Positions 41,134 through 50,735 of a stretch of DNA of 64,000 nt are shown here, piece after piece. Within the stretch, counting starts at the first letter, position 1; each line of letters opens with the position of its first letter. Under the pieces are notes generated by a model that was not told the origin of the DNA, made no database searches, and saw only the letters and a list, made by a program, of their open reading frames with translations. Origin of the DNA: Methylomarinum sp965277025 (GTDB taxonomy: Bacteria > Pseudomonadota > Gammaproteobacteria > Methylococcales > Methylomonadaceae); contig OZ255706.1 in the NCBI GenBank assembly GCA_965277025.1, forward strand, positions 2,604,001-2,668,000, given 5' to 3'. The translations under genes were made by a program, and so were the position numbers.

Positions 41134-43704
41134 TCAAAAATCAAAATCACTGGTAAAGGAGCGCCGCATCAAATAGGTCAGGGTTTTGTATTCTTTGTAG
41201 TGTGAGGTACCCGCCACTTTCTCTTCCAGCTTAAGTATGACCTCCTTCCCGTTTGCCTCGTCCGCCTTCCGGGTCAGCACAAAACGGATCTGTAATTCCC
41301 GCTCTCTGGGATTATCAGAAACAAAATCAAAAACAAGGTCATGAGAGTCTGAAATAAGCTCACCATCCTGCGTGTAGATGCCAGCCCGCAGCGTCCTGGG
41401 CTGAACCTTCTCCGTCGAAGGCTCAGTCTGGTAGAACACCAGCGCCAGCTGGCCCGACGTGATCACTGAAGTGCCCCCACGCAGAATATCCACCTCAACA
41501 GATGATATATCGCTCTTGCGCTTTTTATTGATCCGAATAACAGGAATCACGACCTCCTGAAGTGAGGCGCCACCATGAACAAAGCGGCTTCCTGCCCCCT
41601 TGATGCGCAGCCTGTTGATCGATTTCGGGATGTGTACTTCCATATTGCCGGTCAGGCCCAGTTCTGCCGAGTTGAATTTCTTAAGTTCCGGCGCAGGCTT
41701 CAATCCTTTTCCCAGTACAAAGCGCCGGTTGCGGAACAGTATCTGCTCACCATCTACAGCCGCGCCTGAAAAATCACTCTCATCCAGAATCCGGTTCTGA
41801 TAAATAAATCCATGATCCGATGTCAGCAGCAGATTACTGGCATTGGCACTGGCCAGCTTTTTGATAATCTTGACCAGTTCCTGAAGAGTATCTTCAACCG
41901 CATCAAACACCCGTTCTTCCGAATCCCTGGAATCCCCGGTCTTGTCAATAATGTTGTGATAGATATACACCACATCGTGATCACGTACCAATGCGCGGCA
42001 ATCCTCCTTATTTAAAGCCATCAGCTCTTCCGCGCGAAGCGCTGTTCCACGCTTCGTTATTGCCTGATCGAGGATCTTGATTCGATTGGCTAATCCCTGC
42101 GAACTCTGCCCGTCAACATTCACCGCACCCGTATCATTGTCGGCCAGTTCCAGAGTTTTATTTGGTAATAAGGCAGCCATGCCCAATTGCGTATAGCTTG
42201 GCAACATAGAGAGCGCAGGTTCAAGATTGGCGTCAAAGCGATCTTCCCGGCGAATCAGACTTAGTAATTCATCACCAATTTCATAGCGCAAGGCATCCGA
42301 AATAATCACATAAACCTTTTTATCCTTATTTAAGAATGGCTGCACACGTCGGTTAAAGAAGTCCCTCTGGAGTAACACTGGAGATGCACTCCATCGATTA
42401 GCGGAATCGACATAAGCCTGCCAACGATCATTCAGTTTCAACAGATAATTATTTGAATACAGATTCTCAATCTGCTCGATTAATGCCCCCATCAGGGTTG
42501 ACTGTCCTGAACGGCGAATATGATACACAACCTTCCGATAGAGCTGATCGAGCCGGAACCATGAATGAGAATAACGCTCTACGCCATCAGCCAAAGAGAC
42601 CATGTCCAATGTGGTCTCATCGAGCAGTTGAACAAACTGCGCCGCATAGTCCACTGCCTCGTAGAGATGCCGGAAGTCCTGATACCAGTGCCCCTGGCGT
42701 CGCTGGCGGGCCCAAAGCGCCACGTCGCCGGTGGAGACCGTCCTATCCACCACATTTCTAACCAACTCGCTGATGATCTTTTTATCAATCAACCGGAAAT
42801 AATCCAGATCAATCAGCGTACGGAAATCCCTGCTGTTGAGATCCTGCTCGATACCAAGCAGATCCGCACACTCATCAGAGAGGGATTCAAAGGACGCCTC
42901 ATACTGACGGCTGTCTTTCCATCGCTTCAGAAACACCAGTGCATCCGAAGTCAGATTTTGAACCACAGATGGACACGGATGAACACCGATATTTGGCTTT
43001 GTATCAAAATGCTGAAAATAGCAGTATTTGAAAAGAGTAAGAGTGAAGTCTTTTATGCTTGGCTTGTTTGATTCATAACCATACTGCCGCTTCATTTGTT
43101 CCCACAGATAATCGTCTAGTCCACAACGCCTGATCAGGCGAAATTTTGCTCCATATCCGTGTTCATCTGTGTTTATCTGTGGTTCGTTTTCAGTCAATTC
43201 CGCCAGCAGACTCTCCAGCACCGTATCCAGTCTGGGTTCCGCTCCTGCACAAACACCCAGCATCTTCAGCCGAACCATCCCGGGGGTATCATCAGGTTTC
43301 AGTAAACGTTTCAGACTTTCCTTGCGCTTGACTGCTTTAAAGAACTCCTCATGGGCCTGCACCACATCGGCAAACTCGAGGCCCAACTCCAGCTCGCTCA
43401 ACCATAGCCCGACCTGGTCGGTACGAAACTCACCCTGTGCAAGCTGCACATCCAGGAGCCAGTTATCAAGGTATTCAGGCTGCGGCCCTTCACGATAAAG
43501 CAAAAACTTCTGTTCCGTCTCCTCACGTAACAGGCGATATTTCACCCCGAACTCGTTGTTGGCAAGTTCCAGTTTCTCGATTCCCGGCAGCTCAAGCGCC
43601 TCAAAATCACTACGCAACTCTTTTTTCGCGTCATACCAGAAGATGATACGGTGGCGCTCGAAGAGTTTGGTTAAGGCCTGGGCGATGCGATTATTAATGT
43701 TCAT
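41134..43704 (-). CDS. pglZ: BREX type 1 PglZ alkaline-phosphatase-fold protein
   Basis: 856 residues. The PglZ domain occupies about 455-720, with KVYVIISDALRYEIGDELLS (metal-binding Asp) and NLLLTSDHGFIYQNRI (Asp-His). A C-terminal beta domain follows (GGASLQEVVIPVIRINKKRK). The N-terminal ~450 residues are the usual BREX-1 type A region (LFERHRIIFWYDAKKELRSD). PglZ is essential for BREX defence and partners PglX. Two 33-nt repeat copies are inserted in frame at residues ~173-183 (ENEPQINTDEHGYG) and ~238-248 (KPNIGVHPCPSVVQ). They bracket a conserved-looking segment (DDYLWEQMKRQYGYESNKPS). The start overlaps the herA stop by 11 nt. Confidence 0.93.
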   Translation of the reverse strand: MNINNRIAQALTKLFERHRIIFWYDAKKELRSDFEALELPGIEKLELANNEFGVKYRLLREETEQKFLLYREGPQPEYLDNWLLDVQLAQGEFRTDQVGLWLSELELGLEFADVVQAHEEFFKAVKRKESLKRLLKPDDTPGMVRLKMLGVCAGAEPRLDTVLESLLAELTENEPQINTDEHGYGAKFRLIRRCGLDDYLWEQMKRQYGYESNKPSIKDFTLTLFKYCYFQHFDTKPNIGVHPCPSVVQNLTSDALVFLKRWKDSRQYEASFESLSDECADLLGIEQDLNSRDFRTLIDLDYFRLIDKKIISELVRNVVDRTVSTGDVALWARQRRQGHWYQDFRHLYEAVDYAAQFVQLLDETTLDMVSLADGVERYSHSWFRLDQLYRKVVYHIRRSGQSTLMGALIEQIENLYSNNYLLKLNDRWQAYVDSANRWSASPVLLQRDFFNRRVQPFLNKDKKVYVIISDALRYEIGDELLSLIRREDRFDANLEPALSMLPSYTQLGMAALLPNKTLELADNDTGAVNVDGQSSQGLANRIKILDQAITKRGTALRAEELMALNKEDCRALVRDHDVVYIYHNIIDKTGDSRDSEERVFDAVEDTLQELVKIIKKLASANASNLLLTSDHGFIYQNRILDESDFSGAAVDGEQILFRNRRFVLGKGLKPAPELKKFNSAELGLTGNMEVHIPKSINRLRIKGAGSRFVHGGASLQEVVIPVIRINKKRKSDISSVEVDILRGGTSVITSGQLALVFYQTEPSTEKVQPRTLRAGIYTQDGELISDSHDLVFDFVSDNPRERELQIRFVLTRKADEANGKEVILKLEEKVAGTSHYKEYKTLTYLMRRSFTSDFDF
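42960..42992 (-). repeat. BREX-island repeat half unit, in frame inside pglZ
   Basis: GAACCACAGATGGACACGGA followed by TGAACACCGATAT. It encodes NIGVHPCPSVVQ of PglZ on the minus strand without breaking the frame. Confidence 0.88.
43155..43187 (+). repeat. BREX-island repeat half unit, in frame inside pglZ (opposite orientation)
   Basis: ATATCCGTGTTCATCTGTGT followed by TTATCTGTGGTTC. It encodes ENEPQINTDEHGY of PglZ and is inverted relative to the copy at 42960-42992. Confidence 0.88.
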
Positions 43705-45760
43705 CAGTATCTTTTTGCTTCTCAGTTGTTACCTGCTGCCAATCATCTGATATCACTTTCCAATCTACATCACGTTCTACTTTTCCTGTCCACACATTCC
43801 AGAAATCCGGATCATCGGATTTCGGACGCTGATCTTCAGGCAGATGATTCATCTGCACCAAAACAGGTAACTCAGCGGCCCAACCTAGTAAAATAGCGTG
43901 TCGTGCGGGGAGAGAGGGTAAATCTCGTAAAAGTCCACGCAAGTTATCAGGTACCAGTTTATGGACTAATTCCTGATCCTTGTCATTGCTGATGCGGTGC
44001 AGTAGATAACTGTTGCACTGGGAAAGCACCGTGGGGGAGAGCTCGCTAGGCCGCTGGGACGATAGCAATAGCCCCAGGCCGAATTTGCGTCCTTCTCGGG
44101 CTATTTTTTCAAAGACCTGACAACAAATGGATGCAGTATTCTGGTTTTCGGCATCTTCTTTGTAGCGTTTGATAAAGGTATGCGCCTCCTCCATAACCAG
44201 TACAGTAGGCAAGACCTTACCCTGATTCAGCTTGCGATAACGCTGCAAGGATTCCAGTGTCATGCGAGCGATAACTGCGGTAATCAGGTGTACAACTTCG
44301 GCGGGAACAAGTGACAGATCGATAATAGTAATAGAACCATTCGATGTCTGATTGTCACCAAGGTATTCTGTGAGCCATTGATCCAGGGTAATATCTGCGT
44401 TATTGCTAATAATTGACTTCATTCGGTTATCGGAAAGCAATGTTCGAATCCTAATCAGCATTGTTTCAACATATTCAGAAACATTTAGCAACTCGGCATT
44501 TGCTTCAACACTTCGTAACAATTGATCTCCGCTAAACACTCTCGGTATGTCGGCATCTATAGGTAAAACGTCTGTATCACTCCCTCCAAACTGTTCGTGG
44601 GTAGCCTTGGCGATGTCTAAGAAATCATCAACCTCTTGCCGTGTAAAATCATACTGAGGGTACTGCCCCGTGCGGTTGTTTTCGAATTCTTCAATTTTTT
44701 GCTTTAGCAAAGCTAATGAATCATTTTCGCCCTGATTAAAAGAATCATCTTCGCAAAGTCCTTCTTTCCATAATCTTATTTTTTCAAAAAAGTTCTTGGG
44801 ATGTGGAAACTGTGCCCATGGTCGCCCCGCATTTTTTTCAATTTGAATCACGCTGACAAGCGTACGCAAAAATCGGCGCATTTCATGGCTTGGTGTTATG
44901 ACTGAACTCATGCTGCCATCACGTACAGAGCGAAGCGCTTGTATTAATGTAGGGCGCTGTGTTCTTCCACTCGCTTGCGTAAACGCACACCATTCAGCAC
45001 TATTCCATAACCACAATGGCACTTGAAGCTGCTGTTTATCCTCATCCGATTTAACGGAAAACACCTTTACCTTGTCCATATCTTCAAAGGTGTTAGCATA
45101 TTCCCCATTAGGGTCGAGGATAATAAATCGCGCATTAGGGTCTTTTTTGGCCTCTGCTCTAGCCGCTTCCAGTGACCAGCGAATCAAACCGGCAACCGAG
45201 CAGGATTTACCACTGCCAGTATTGCCCAGCACGGCCAGATGCCGCCCGAACAAGCGATCAGGATCAACCCGGACTTCGGCGTTGGCTGCCAAAGGGCTGG
45301 CCCCAATTTTGACATGGCGATTTTCACCGGACTCAATAATCGCTTTAAGCTGTACCTGAGTTGGCAATAAAACGGGAGTGCCTATAGCAGGAAAGGCGTC
45401 TACGCCACGGGTAAACGCATAGTGACCATTGCTTTCCTGACTCAAACCACCGAGTGGGTTTAGGCTCATTTTCCGCAGGGGATATGGAAGGTCGATTAAA
45501 CCAAAATCTTGCATCCCCTTGCGCTTGGGGTATTGCGAGTGCTCAATGGTTATCCATTCTACCTGTGCTACCAAATAGCTATTATCAGCGGGAATCAGTA
45601 CATAACCATTAATGCGAGGAAATGGTCGTGCAGTGCCGGTATTCAGTGCGACAGTATCGGGTGCTTCAATATCCAGTTGCACCTTGATTTCATCGGGCGA
45701 AACAAAATGCACGCTGCCAATACGCAAAGATTCTGCATACGCCATGGGGGAATAGCTCAT
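43694..45760 (-). CDS. HerA-type hexameric ATPase (DUF87/FtsK-HerA), SIR2 partner
   Basis: 688 residues. An N-terminal HAS-barrel region (IGSVHFVSPDEIKVQLDIEA) is followed by the HerA ATPase: Walker A AVLGNTGSGKSCSVAGLIRW near residue 178, LDPNGEYANTF near 213, Walker B TVLVMEEAHTFIKRYKEDA near 517, and sensor LLSSQRPSELSPTVLSQCNS near 570 with the arginine-finger-like ISNDKDQELV. HerA proteins form hexameric DNA translocases. With SIR2 they make a large NADase complex in the SIR2-HerA (Nezha) phage defence. The gene starts inside the SIR2 stop (4-nt overlap), and its end overlaps pglZ by 11 nt. Confidence 0.9.
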   Translation of the reverse strand: MSYSPMAYAESLRIGSVHFVSPDEIKVQLDIEAPDTVALNTGTARPFPRINGYVLIPADNSYLVAQVEWITIEHSQYPKRKGMQDFGLIDLPYPLRKMSLNPLGGLSQESNGHYAFTRGVDAFPAIGTPVLLPTQVQLKAIIESGENRHVKIGASPLAANAEVRVDPDRLFGRHLAVLGNTGSGKSCSVAGLIRWSLEAARAEAKKDPNARFIILDPNGEYANTFEDMDKVKVFSVKSDEDKQQLQVPLWLWNSAEWCAFTQASGRTQRPTLIQALRSVRDGSMSSVITPSHEMRRFLRTLVSVIQIEKNAGRPWAQFPHPKNFFEKIRLWKEGLCEDDSFNQGENDSLALLKQKIEEFENNRTGQYPQYDFTRQEVDDFLDIAKATHEQFGGSDTDVLPIDADIPRVFSGDQLLRSVEANAELLNVSEYVETMLIRIRTLLSDNRMKSIISNNADITLDQWLTEYLGDNQTSNGSITIIDLSLVPAEVVHLITAVIARMTLESLQRYRKLNQGKVLPTVLVMEEAHTFIKRYKEDAENQNTASICCQVFEKIAREGRKFGLGLLLSSQRPSELSPTVLSQCNSYLLHRISNDKDQELVHKLVPDNLRGLLRDLPSLPARHAILLGWAAELPVLVQMNHLPEDQRPKSDDPDFWNVWTGKVERDVDWKVISDDWQQVTTEKQKDTDEH

Positions 45761-47121
45761 AGATCATCCCCATGCGATTCAGCCATTTTTTGCCTAGGGT
45801 CTGCACCCATACGCCTTTTGAGCAACTCCCCCATGCGGAATGTTGTTTTATCAATGGCCGCTTTGGGTAAAAAGTGCTCGGTGAGTGTGGCCAAATCGGA
45901 GAGTTCGGGGCCAATCAGCAAGCTGACTTGTGATGGCCGCCCCAGTGACTCGTACATTTTCATAATGCGAGCCAGTGGATCACTGTAAGAAATAATAACC
46001 AAATGGGTGGAGGGAATGGTCAGCATATCGCGAATGATGCGATTGATATGTTCATCACCAAAACTGTACCCGTAAGTCACCAGCGTGCTATTTGGGCGAC
46101 AAATCGCAGCGGCAAGATCCCGAAACAACTCAACATAAGGGTAGTCAGCGGTTTCACGATCTTTAGCCGAATTGGGATAGATCATCAACTGGTGGCAGGT
46201 CACAGATTTCAAGCTTGGAGCTTGTAGGTAGGGATCGATTTTATCTGCTCCAAAAGGCAAACCAAAGCGACGAATGTCATCATCTACCTGAGCCCAGTCC
46301 AAGGAACCATGCAGTTTGGTAAAGCGGGCAACCCCTTCCAGATAACGAGGCTCACCACGGATCCCTGGCGGGTTATAGTGCATGTCCAAATCAAGTCGCG
46401 AAGAACGAAACAAGGGAGTCAAATTTCCCACGAAGCGATCCAGTAGGTGCAGGCCCGCCAGTTCAGCACCTGCCTCGATCAAGCGGTCGTAATTGGTGGT
46501 AAAAATATTCAGCCGGTCACGGGTACCGGTGCGGCTGGCAAAACTCATCAAAAAGGTCACAAGCGTATTGAATGCCTGCTCCCGTTTTTCGGGTTCAGCC
46601 ACTGCGATGTTAGTTTCACTTTGCAGTATAGAGCTTGCGAAGTCGTCAAGAGTACGGACTATTTTTTCTCTTAAATTATTGGCTTTTTCATCGTCAAGAA
46701 TTTCCAGTCCGCGAAGCAATTCATTGGCAATGCGCAGCTGATCCTCTAGGTTGCCGTTTTTTCTTCCCGCTTTTTTTGCCGAATCATTGGCTTTTTCAGT
46801 GATGCGATCTGCATGATCTTCTGGCCATTCAACAGGATCCATACCTGCCGCACCGTTTCCATCTGCTAAATAGTGAATCGCATGAGTTAAACCTGAACCT
46901 GCCAGTAAAGACAAATGCTCCGATTGAAATAATGCCGTTAACCAGGGTTCGATTCGGGAGCGCAATGCTTTTACGTCAAACTCCTCACCGTTGCTTACCC
47001 AGGATGCAGACGAATCATCGGACAGTTTGAAGCAACCTTCTTTGTCATTTACTGCTTCAAACTCTACTGGATGGTGATCATCTTGAGTTTTAACAATATT
47101 ATTGTGTTTTTCGTAGCTCAT
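45757..47121 (-). CDS. SIR2-domain protein, probable NAD+ hydrolase of a SIR2-HerA pair
   Basis: 454 residues with a SIR2 fold: SLLAGSGLTHAIHYLAD at 71-87 (NAD-binding Gly loop), LNIFTTNYDRLIEAGAEL near 205 (TTNYD, catalytic Asn region), FTKLHGSLDWAQVD near 268 (catalytic His) and TLVTYGYSFGDEHINRIIRD near 348. These residues are intact in a SIR2_2-type NADase arrangement, and there is no zinc ribbon of deacetylase sirtuins. In known systems it depletes NAD+ on infection. It overlaps pglX by 4 nt upstream and herA by 4 nt downstream, so the pair is coupled to PglX synthesis. Confidence 0.88.
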   Translation of the reverse strand: MSYEKHNNIVKTQDDHHPVEFEAVNDKEGCFKLSDDSSASWVSNGEEFDVKALRSRIEPWLTALFQSEHLSLLAGSGLTHAIHYLADGNGAAGMDPVEWPEDHADRITEKANDSAKKAGRKNGNLEDQLRIANELLRGLEILDDEKANNLREKIVRTLDDFASSILQSETNIAVAEPEKREQAFNTLVTFLMSFASRTGTRDRLNIFTTNYDRLIEAGAELAGLHLLDRFVGNLTPLFRSSRLDLDMHYNPPGIRGEPRYLEGVARFTKLHGSLDWAQVDDDIRRFGLPFGADKIDPYLQAPSLKSVTCHQLMIYPNSAKDRETADYPYVELFRDLAAAICRPNSTLVTYGYSFGDEHINRIIRDMLTIPSTHLVIISYSDPLARIMKMYESLGRPSQVSLLIGPELSDLATLTEHFLPKAAIDKTTFRMGELLKRRMGADPRQKMAESHGDDL

Positions 47122-50100
47122 CGGCTCAATCCCGGTATTTTCTTTAATGCTTTACCAAACTTGTTGTAATTCACTTTCACGCCATCATCGAGGTCGATCT
47201 CCACTTGTTCGGTGGCGAGTGGATAGAGGACATCACGTTCGTATTCCTCCATCTCGGCGATCATTTTATTGATCTTCTCGATCTCCTTCAGCGCCCTGGT
47301 TTTTTCTCCGGCAGTGGCGCTGGCGCTGATGCTGACGGCTTCCAGGTGATCCTTGCGGGAGGCAAGCTTGGCGCGGAACTCACGCAAGTAATCATTGAGC
47401 ACCACACTGACTGTATCCGGACGGTAGCGGTGCATATAGATCAAGGCATTGAAGCTGCCTTTGGGGCTGGAAAACAGCCAGTAGATGGGACGCTTTTTAT
47501 AGCGTTTCACATGATCCGCATAGAAATCCTTGAGGAAATACTTGCGGGTATCCTTTCCAATAGCTTGCTCAATAAACTTCAGATTTTCCTCATAATGTTC
47601 CTCACCAGATGTCACGCGCAGGAACTTGAAGAAACGCTCGGTGATATCATCGGTGAACCAGTTGCCGTCGAGCATCGGAATCACATTATCGTCATCTGCC
47701 GGGAAAGTCGGATCAGGAATCTGTTTAAGGTAGTCATTAATGGTCTCGCCCTGATTGGCCAGGATCAAGCCCGGCTTTTCGAGCGCATAGCGCCCAAACA
47801 TGCAACCCACGGCATAGGAGATAAACTCCTTCATGGTGTCGGCCAGCAACAGCGCCTCCAGTTCTTCCTCGCTTTTGTCGGCGTTATAACGGTAGTGCGG
47901 GTTACAGGTCAGGGTGATTTCACTGAGCGGCACCTCAGATGATAGCTCATCCTGAAGGCCGTAGGCTTCAATAAAGATGCGGTTATTCTCTTCCTCCAGA
48001 CGCTGCATCTCCATCGTCATCTCCCGCCAGTCGGCGCGGAGCTTCTGGTAGGTTGCCTTCAGGGTTATCTGGCGGCAGTTGGGATTCAGCAGCGGGAGGC
48101 TGGTGAAGTCCCAAGATGTTTCGTAGGAATCCCAGTCCCCTCGGCCTATATCAACAGCCCTAGCCACAACTGTATTTGGGTGATTCAATACCTCTTCCAA
48201 TACGGGCAAGTTGCCTATGTCTCCGCTTGTGAAACTCATTGAAGGGTTTAGCACCTTCAATGTAGTATCCGCAAAACTTGAGCACAGGAACCCTAGAAGG
48301 GGATATATTTGGTGTTCATGTTCCGGGAAAGCTGATCGACCTGTATCATCAAACACAAACCCTATTTCCCTCAAGCGAGCAGCAAAATTATTAGAACTAA
48401 GTTTTGTCCAGGTAACTCCGGGTTTAAAATAATAGCTGGTGTTCTGTGGGCGAGACTTTAGTTTCCCTTGATCATTTTTGAAATTTCGTATTTTTTCTCC
48501 GTCATGTTGCCAGTTCACAACCACAGAATTATTTCCAAACCACTTTCGAGATTCTCCGCCACTGTTACACGGGTACCATTTCTCATCTCTATCTTTACTT
48601 TCAGAGGTCGATGTGCAGTCAAAAGCAATATTCCATATACTTACCTCATGCCAATTCCGCTGATAAATATTGTTGTCTCCGGTTGCCAAGCCAGCTCGTG
48701 GTGATGCGACTTTGCCGAGAACTTGGGCTTTTTCAAATGCGACAATAAACGAAGCGCTAAGCCAGTAAACAATTGGGCTACCGGGGATTTTATTGAAGTC
48801 AGCAGCAGAGGCGCGGTAGAACCATCCACAGTCGGGATTTTTAATGGCTTCACAAATAGCCGCCTCTTTTTCAGCCTCTGAGCCACCATCAATTAACCGT
48901 AAGTAACCGCCTTTGTATTCCGGTCTGTTTTGGTTTTCCAGTACAAAAGCGGTAGTTGATACAACTTCACCACCGATACTATCGAAAGCCCTTGCCCCCA
49001 GATGTGCCATTGAAAGAATCGTATCTTGTGCAAGAAGTCGTGAACGCAGTTTTTCAAAGGATGACAGGAACATCCAACTCTGCATGGTAATCATCGCAAC
49101 AGCGCCTTGCTTCTGCGCTAAATCAAGGTTTCGCTCAATAAACATGGCAAAAAGATCTGATTTGCTATTCGGGTAATTATCTTTTGCCCACTTGCCCAGC
49201 CGTCCATTCATCCCCTTACCATCCATATACGGCGGATTGGCAATTACCACATGGTATTTTGAACTCAGGTAATCTGCCTGTATGAGAGCTTGTTTGCAAT
49301 TATTGACAATTTCCTGATGCCCAAATGTAGGCGCTTTAACGGACTGATCATAATCAAGCAATGCATCCAGTGCCTTTTGCACTTGTTCTGTACTCAACTG
49401 CGGGCACAGCAATGAGCCAAAATTATCCGCCTCGGTAAACAAGCCCAGATCATGCAACAGCGCCTCACGATCCACCCCGGCCTGCACCATCACATCAATA
49501 ATCTGTGTCCATTCGTGTTCATCTGTGGTTCTATCAACCTTTTCCAGCACGCAAATATTGGGTTGCACCTGCTTACGGAAAAACCGGCGCTGTTTAGCCC
49601 GTGCCTTCATGGTCAGCGCAAAGGCAGCCAGTTCCCCGGCGCGTTCATCGATCTCGACACCATAGAGATTATGGGTAAGAATCTTTTCCGGGATTTCGGC
49701 AGGCTCGTAGCCTTCTTCTTCGTAGATGGCGTAAAGCAGGTCAAAGGCATAGGTCAGCATGTGGCCGGAACCGCAGGCCGGGTCACATATCTTGATCTCT
49801 TCCGGCGAAGACACTTTCAAAAAATCTTCTTGAACCACAGATTCACACGGATTTACACAGATATTTTTTTCGTCTTTTAATCCGTGTCCATCTGTGTCCA
49901 TCTGTGGTTCCGGTTTTATATAATATTCCATCTGCTCAGCCAAACGTGAATCAGGTCGGTTGAGCATCCACAGACGGCCAAGGGAGTTTTCCACCAGATA
50001 GCGTACGATCCAGTGCGGGGTAAACAGCTGGGTAGCGGCGGGGATATTTTCAGGCGTGATCTTCCTGTTTTTCTTCAGCCCCTCGAAGACCTCATCCTTC

Positions 50101-50723
50101 TTCTCGGAAATGTAGAACTGGTAGAGCCAGCCGATCACCTCCACATCTTCGCAAGTCTCAGGCGTCATCGCTTCGCGTGTAAGGCTAAGAATGGAGTTGC
50201 TCGAGAGCAGGTCGTCGGGCATCAGCAATTCGGTGAAATCGGCAATGCGCTCAAACATGAATGGCATTGAACCATGCCAGTAATTGCAGATCGCGACGAC
50301 CAGCAGCCGGTACGCCTCGGCTTGTGGGTCTTGGCTGGGGGTTTTGCCGTCAAGCAGGGCGAAGATCCGTTGCCTGACCGATTCTTCCACCATGCCTTCA
50401 TCAATATGGCCCATTTTGGCCTCAGCCAGAATCTCCGGCTGGAATTGCCCCTCGGCAGGCGATACCACGCCGATGCGAGTATAGCGGTTCACATCCATGA
50501 AACGCAGGGCGCAGAAGCGGTTAAACCAAATATAAGCTACCTTTTCGATCACCTGCTCCCTGCCATGTGCCTGAATCTGCTTTTCCAGTTCTGATACTGC
50601 CCTTGCACTCTCACGTCTGGCCGCGCTGTCTTCTGCAAGTACAAGCTTAAGCTTGTTGGATACCTGTTCCATCAAGCTGCGGCGGGCGTGTTGGGCGAAT
50701 TTTTTGAGTTTTGAGGTTTCCAT
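47118..50723 (-). CDS. pglX: BREX type 1 DNA adenine-N6 methyltransferase PglX
   Basis: 1201 residues. The gamma-type N6-adenine methyltransferase motifs are motif I ICDPACGSGHMLTYAFDLLY near residue 318 and catalytic NPPY in HVVIANPPYMDGKGMNGRLG near 493. The N-terminus (KLKKFAQHARRSLMEQVSNK) and C-terminal YKKRPIYWLFSSPKGSFNAL plus coiled coil are typical of BREX-1 PglX, which marks host DNA at a non-palindromic site and is needed for exclusion of unmodified phage. A ~79-nt palindromic repeat lies in frame at residues ~271-297 (PQMDTDGHGLKDEKNICVNP) and a half repeat at ~397-408 (VDRTTDEHEWTQI). The stop overlaps the SIR2 start. Confidence 0.93.
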   Translation of the reverse strand: METSKLKKFAQHARRSLMEQVSNKLKLVLAEDSAARRESARAVSELEKQIQAHGREQVIEKVAYIWFNRFCALRFMDVNRYTRIGVVSPAEGQFQPEILAEAKMGHIDEGMVEESVRQRIFALLDGKTPSQDPQAEAYRLLVVAICNYWHGSMPFMFERIADFTELLMPDDLLSSNSILSLTREAMTPETCEDVEVIGWLYQFYISEKKDEVFEGLKKNRKITPENIPAATQLFTPHWIVRYLVENSLGRLWMLNRPDSRLAEQMEYYIKPEPQMDTDGHGLKDEKNICVNPCESVVQEDFLKVSSPEEIKICDPACGSGHMLTYAFDLLYAIYEEEGYEPAEIPEKILTHNLYGVEIDERAGELAAFALTMKARAKQRRFFRKQVQPNICVLEKVDRTTDEHEWTQIIDVMVQAGVDREALLHDLGLFTEADNFGSLLCPQLSTEQVQKALDALLDYDQSVKAPTFGHQEIVNNCKQALIQADYLSSKYHVVIANPPYMDGKGMNGRLGKWAKDNYPNSKSDLFAMFIERNLDLAQKQGAVAMITMQSWMFLSSFEKLRSRLLAQDTILSMAHLGARAFDSIGGEVVSTTAFVLENQNRPEYKGGYLRLIDGGSEAEKEAAICEAIKNPDCGWFYRASAADFNKIPGSPIVYWLSASFIVAFEKAQVLGKVASPRAGLATGDNNIYQRNWHEVSIWNIAFDCTSTSESKDRDEKWYPCNSGGESRKWFGNNSVVVNWQHDGEKIRNFKNDQGKLKSRPQNTSYYFKPGVTWTKLSSNNFAARLREIGFVFDDTGRSAFPEHEHQIYPLLGFLCSSFADTTLKVLNPSMSFTSGDIGNLPVLEEVLNHPNTVVARAVDIGRGDWDSYETSWDFTSLPLLNPNCRQITLKATYQKLRADWREMTMEMQRLEEENNRIFIEAYGLQDELSSEVPLSEITLTCNPHYRYNADKSEEELEALLLADTMKEFISYAVGCMFGRYALEKPGLILANQGETINDYLKQIPDPTFPADDDNVIPMLDGNWFTDDITERFFKFLRVTSGEEHYEENLKFIEQAIGKDTRKYFLKDFYADHVKRYKKRPIYWLFSSPKGSFNALIYMHRYRPDTVSVVLNDYLREFRAKLASRKDHLEAVSISASATAGEKTRALKEIEKINKMIAEMEEYERDVLYPLATEQVEIDLDDGVKVNYNKFGKALKKIPGLSR
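49497..49533 (+). repeat. BREX-island repeat half unit, in frame inside pglX
   Basis: AATCTGTGTCCATTCGTGTT followed by CATCTGTGGTTC. It encodes RTTDEHEWTQI of PglX. Confidence 0.85.
49831..49910. repeat. BREX-island palindrome (full unit), in frame inside pglX
   Basis: Left arm GAACCACAGATTCACACGGA plus TTTACACAGAT, a ~17-nt AT-rich loop, and right arm AATCCGTGTCCATCTGTGTC plus CATCTGTGGTTC. The arms pair into a long imperfect hairpin of about 80 nt. The element adds ~26 residues to PglX while keeping the frame, which requires a length compatible with the triplet code. Confidence 0.88.
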
Positions 50724-50735
50724 TTACTGACCTTT

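Noticed and set aside
43694..47121. SIR2-HerA as a mobile insertion into BREX
   Set aside because: No IS ends, duplications or disrupted genes flank it, and the overlaps with pglX and pglZ point to an integrated operon design rather than a recent hop.
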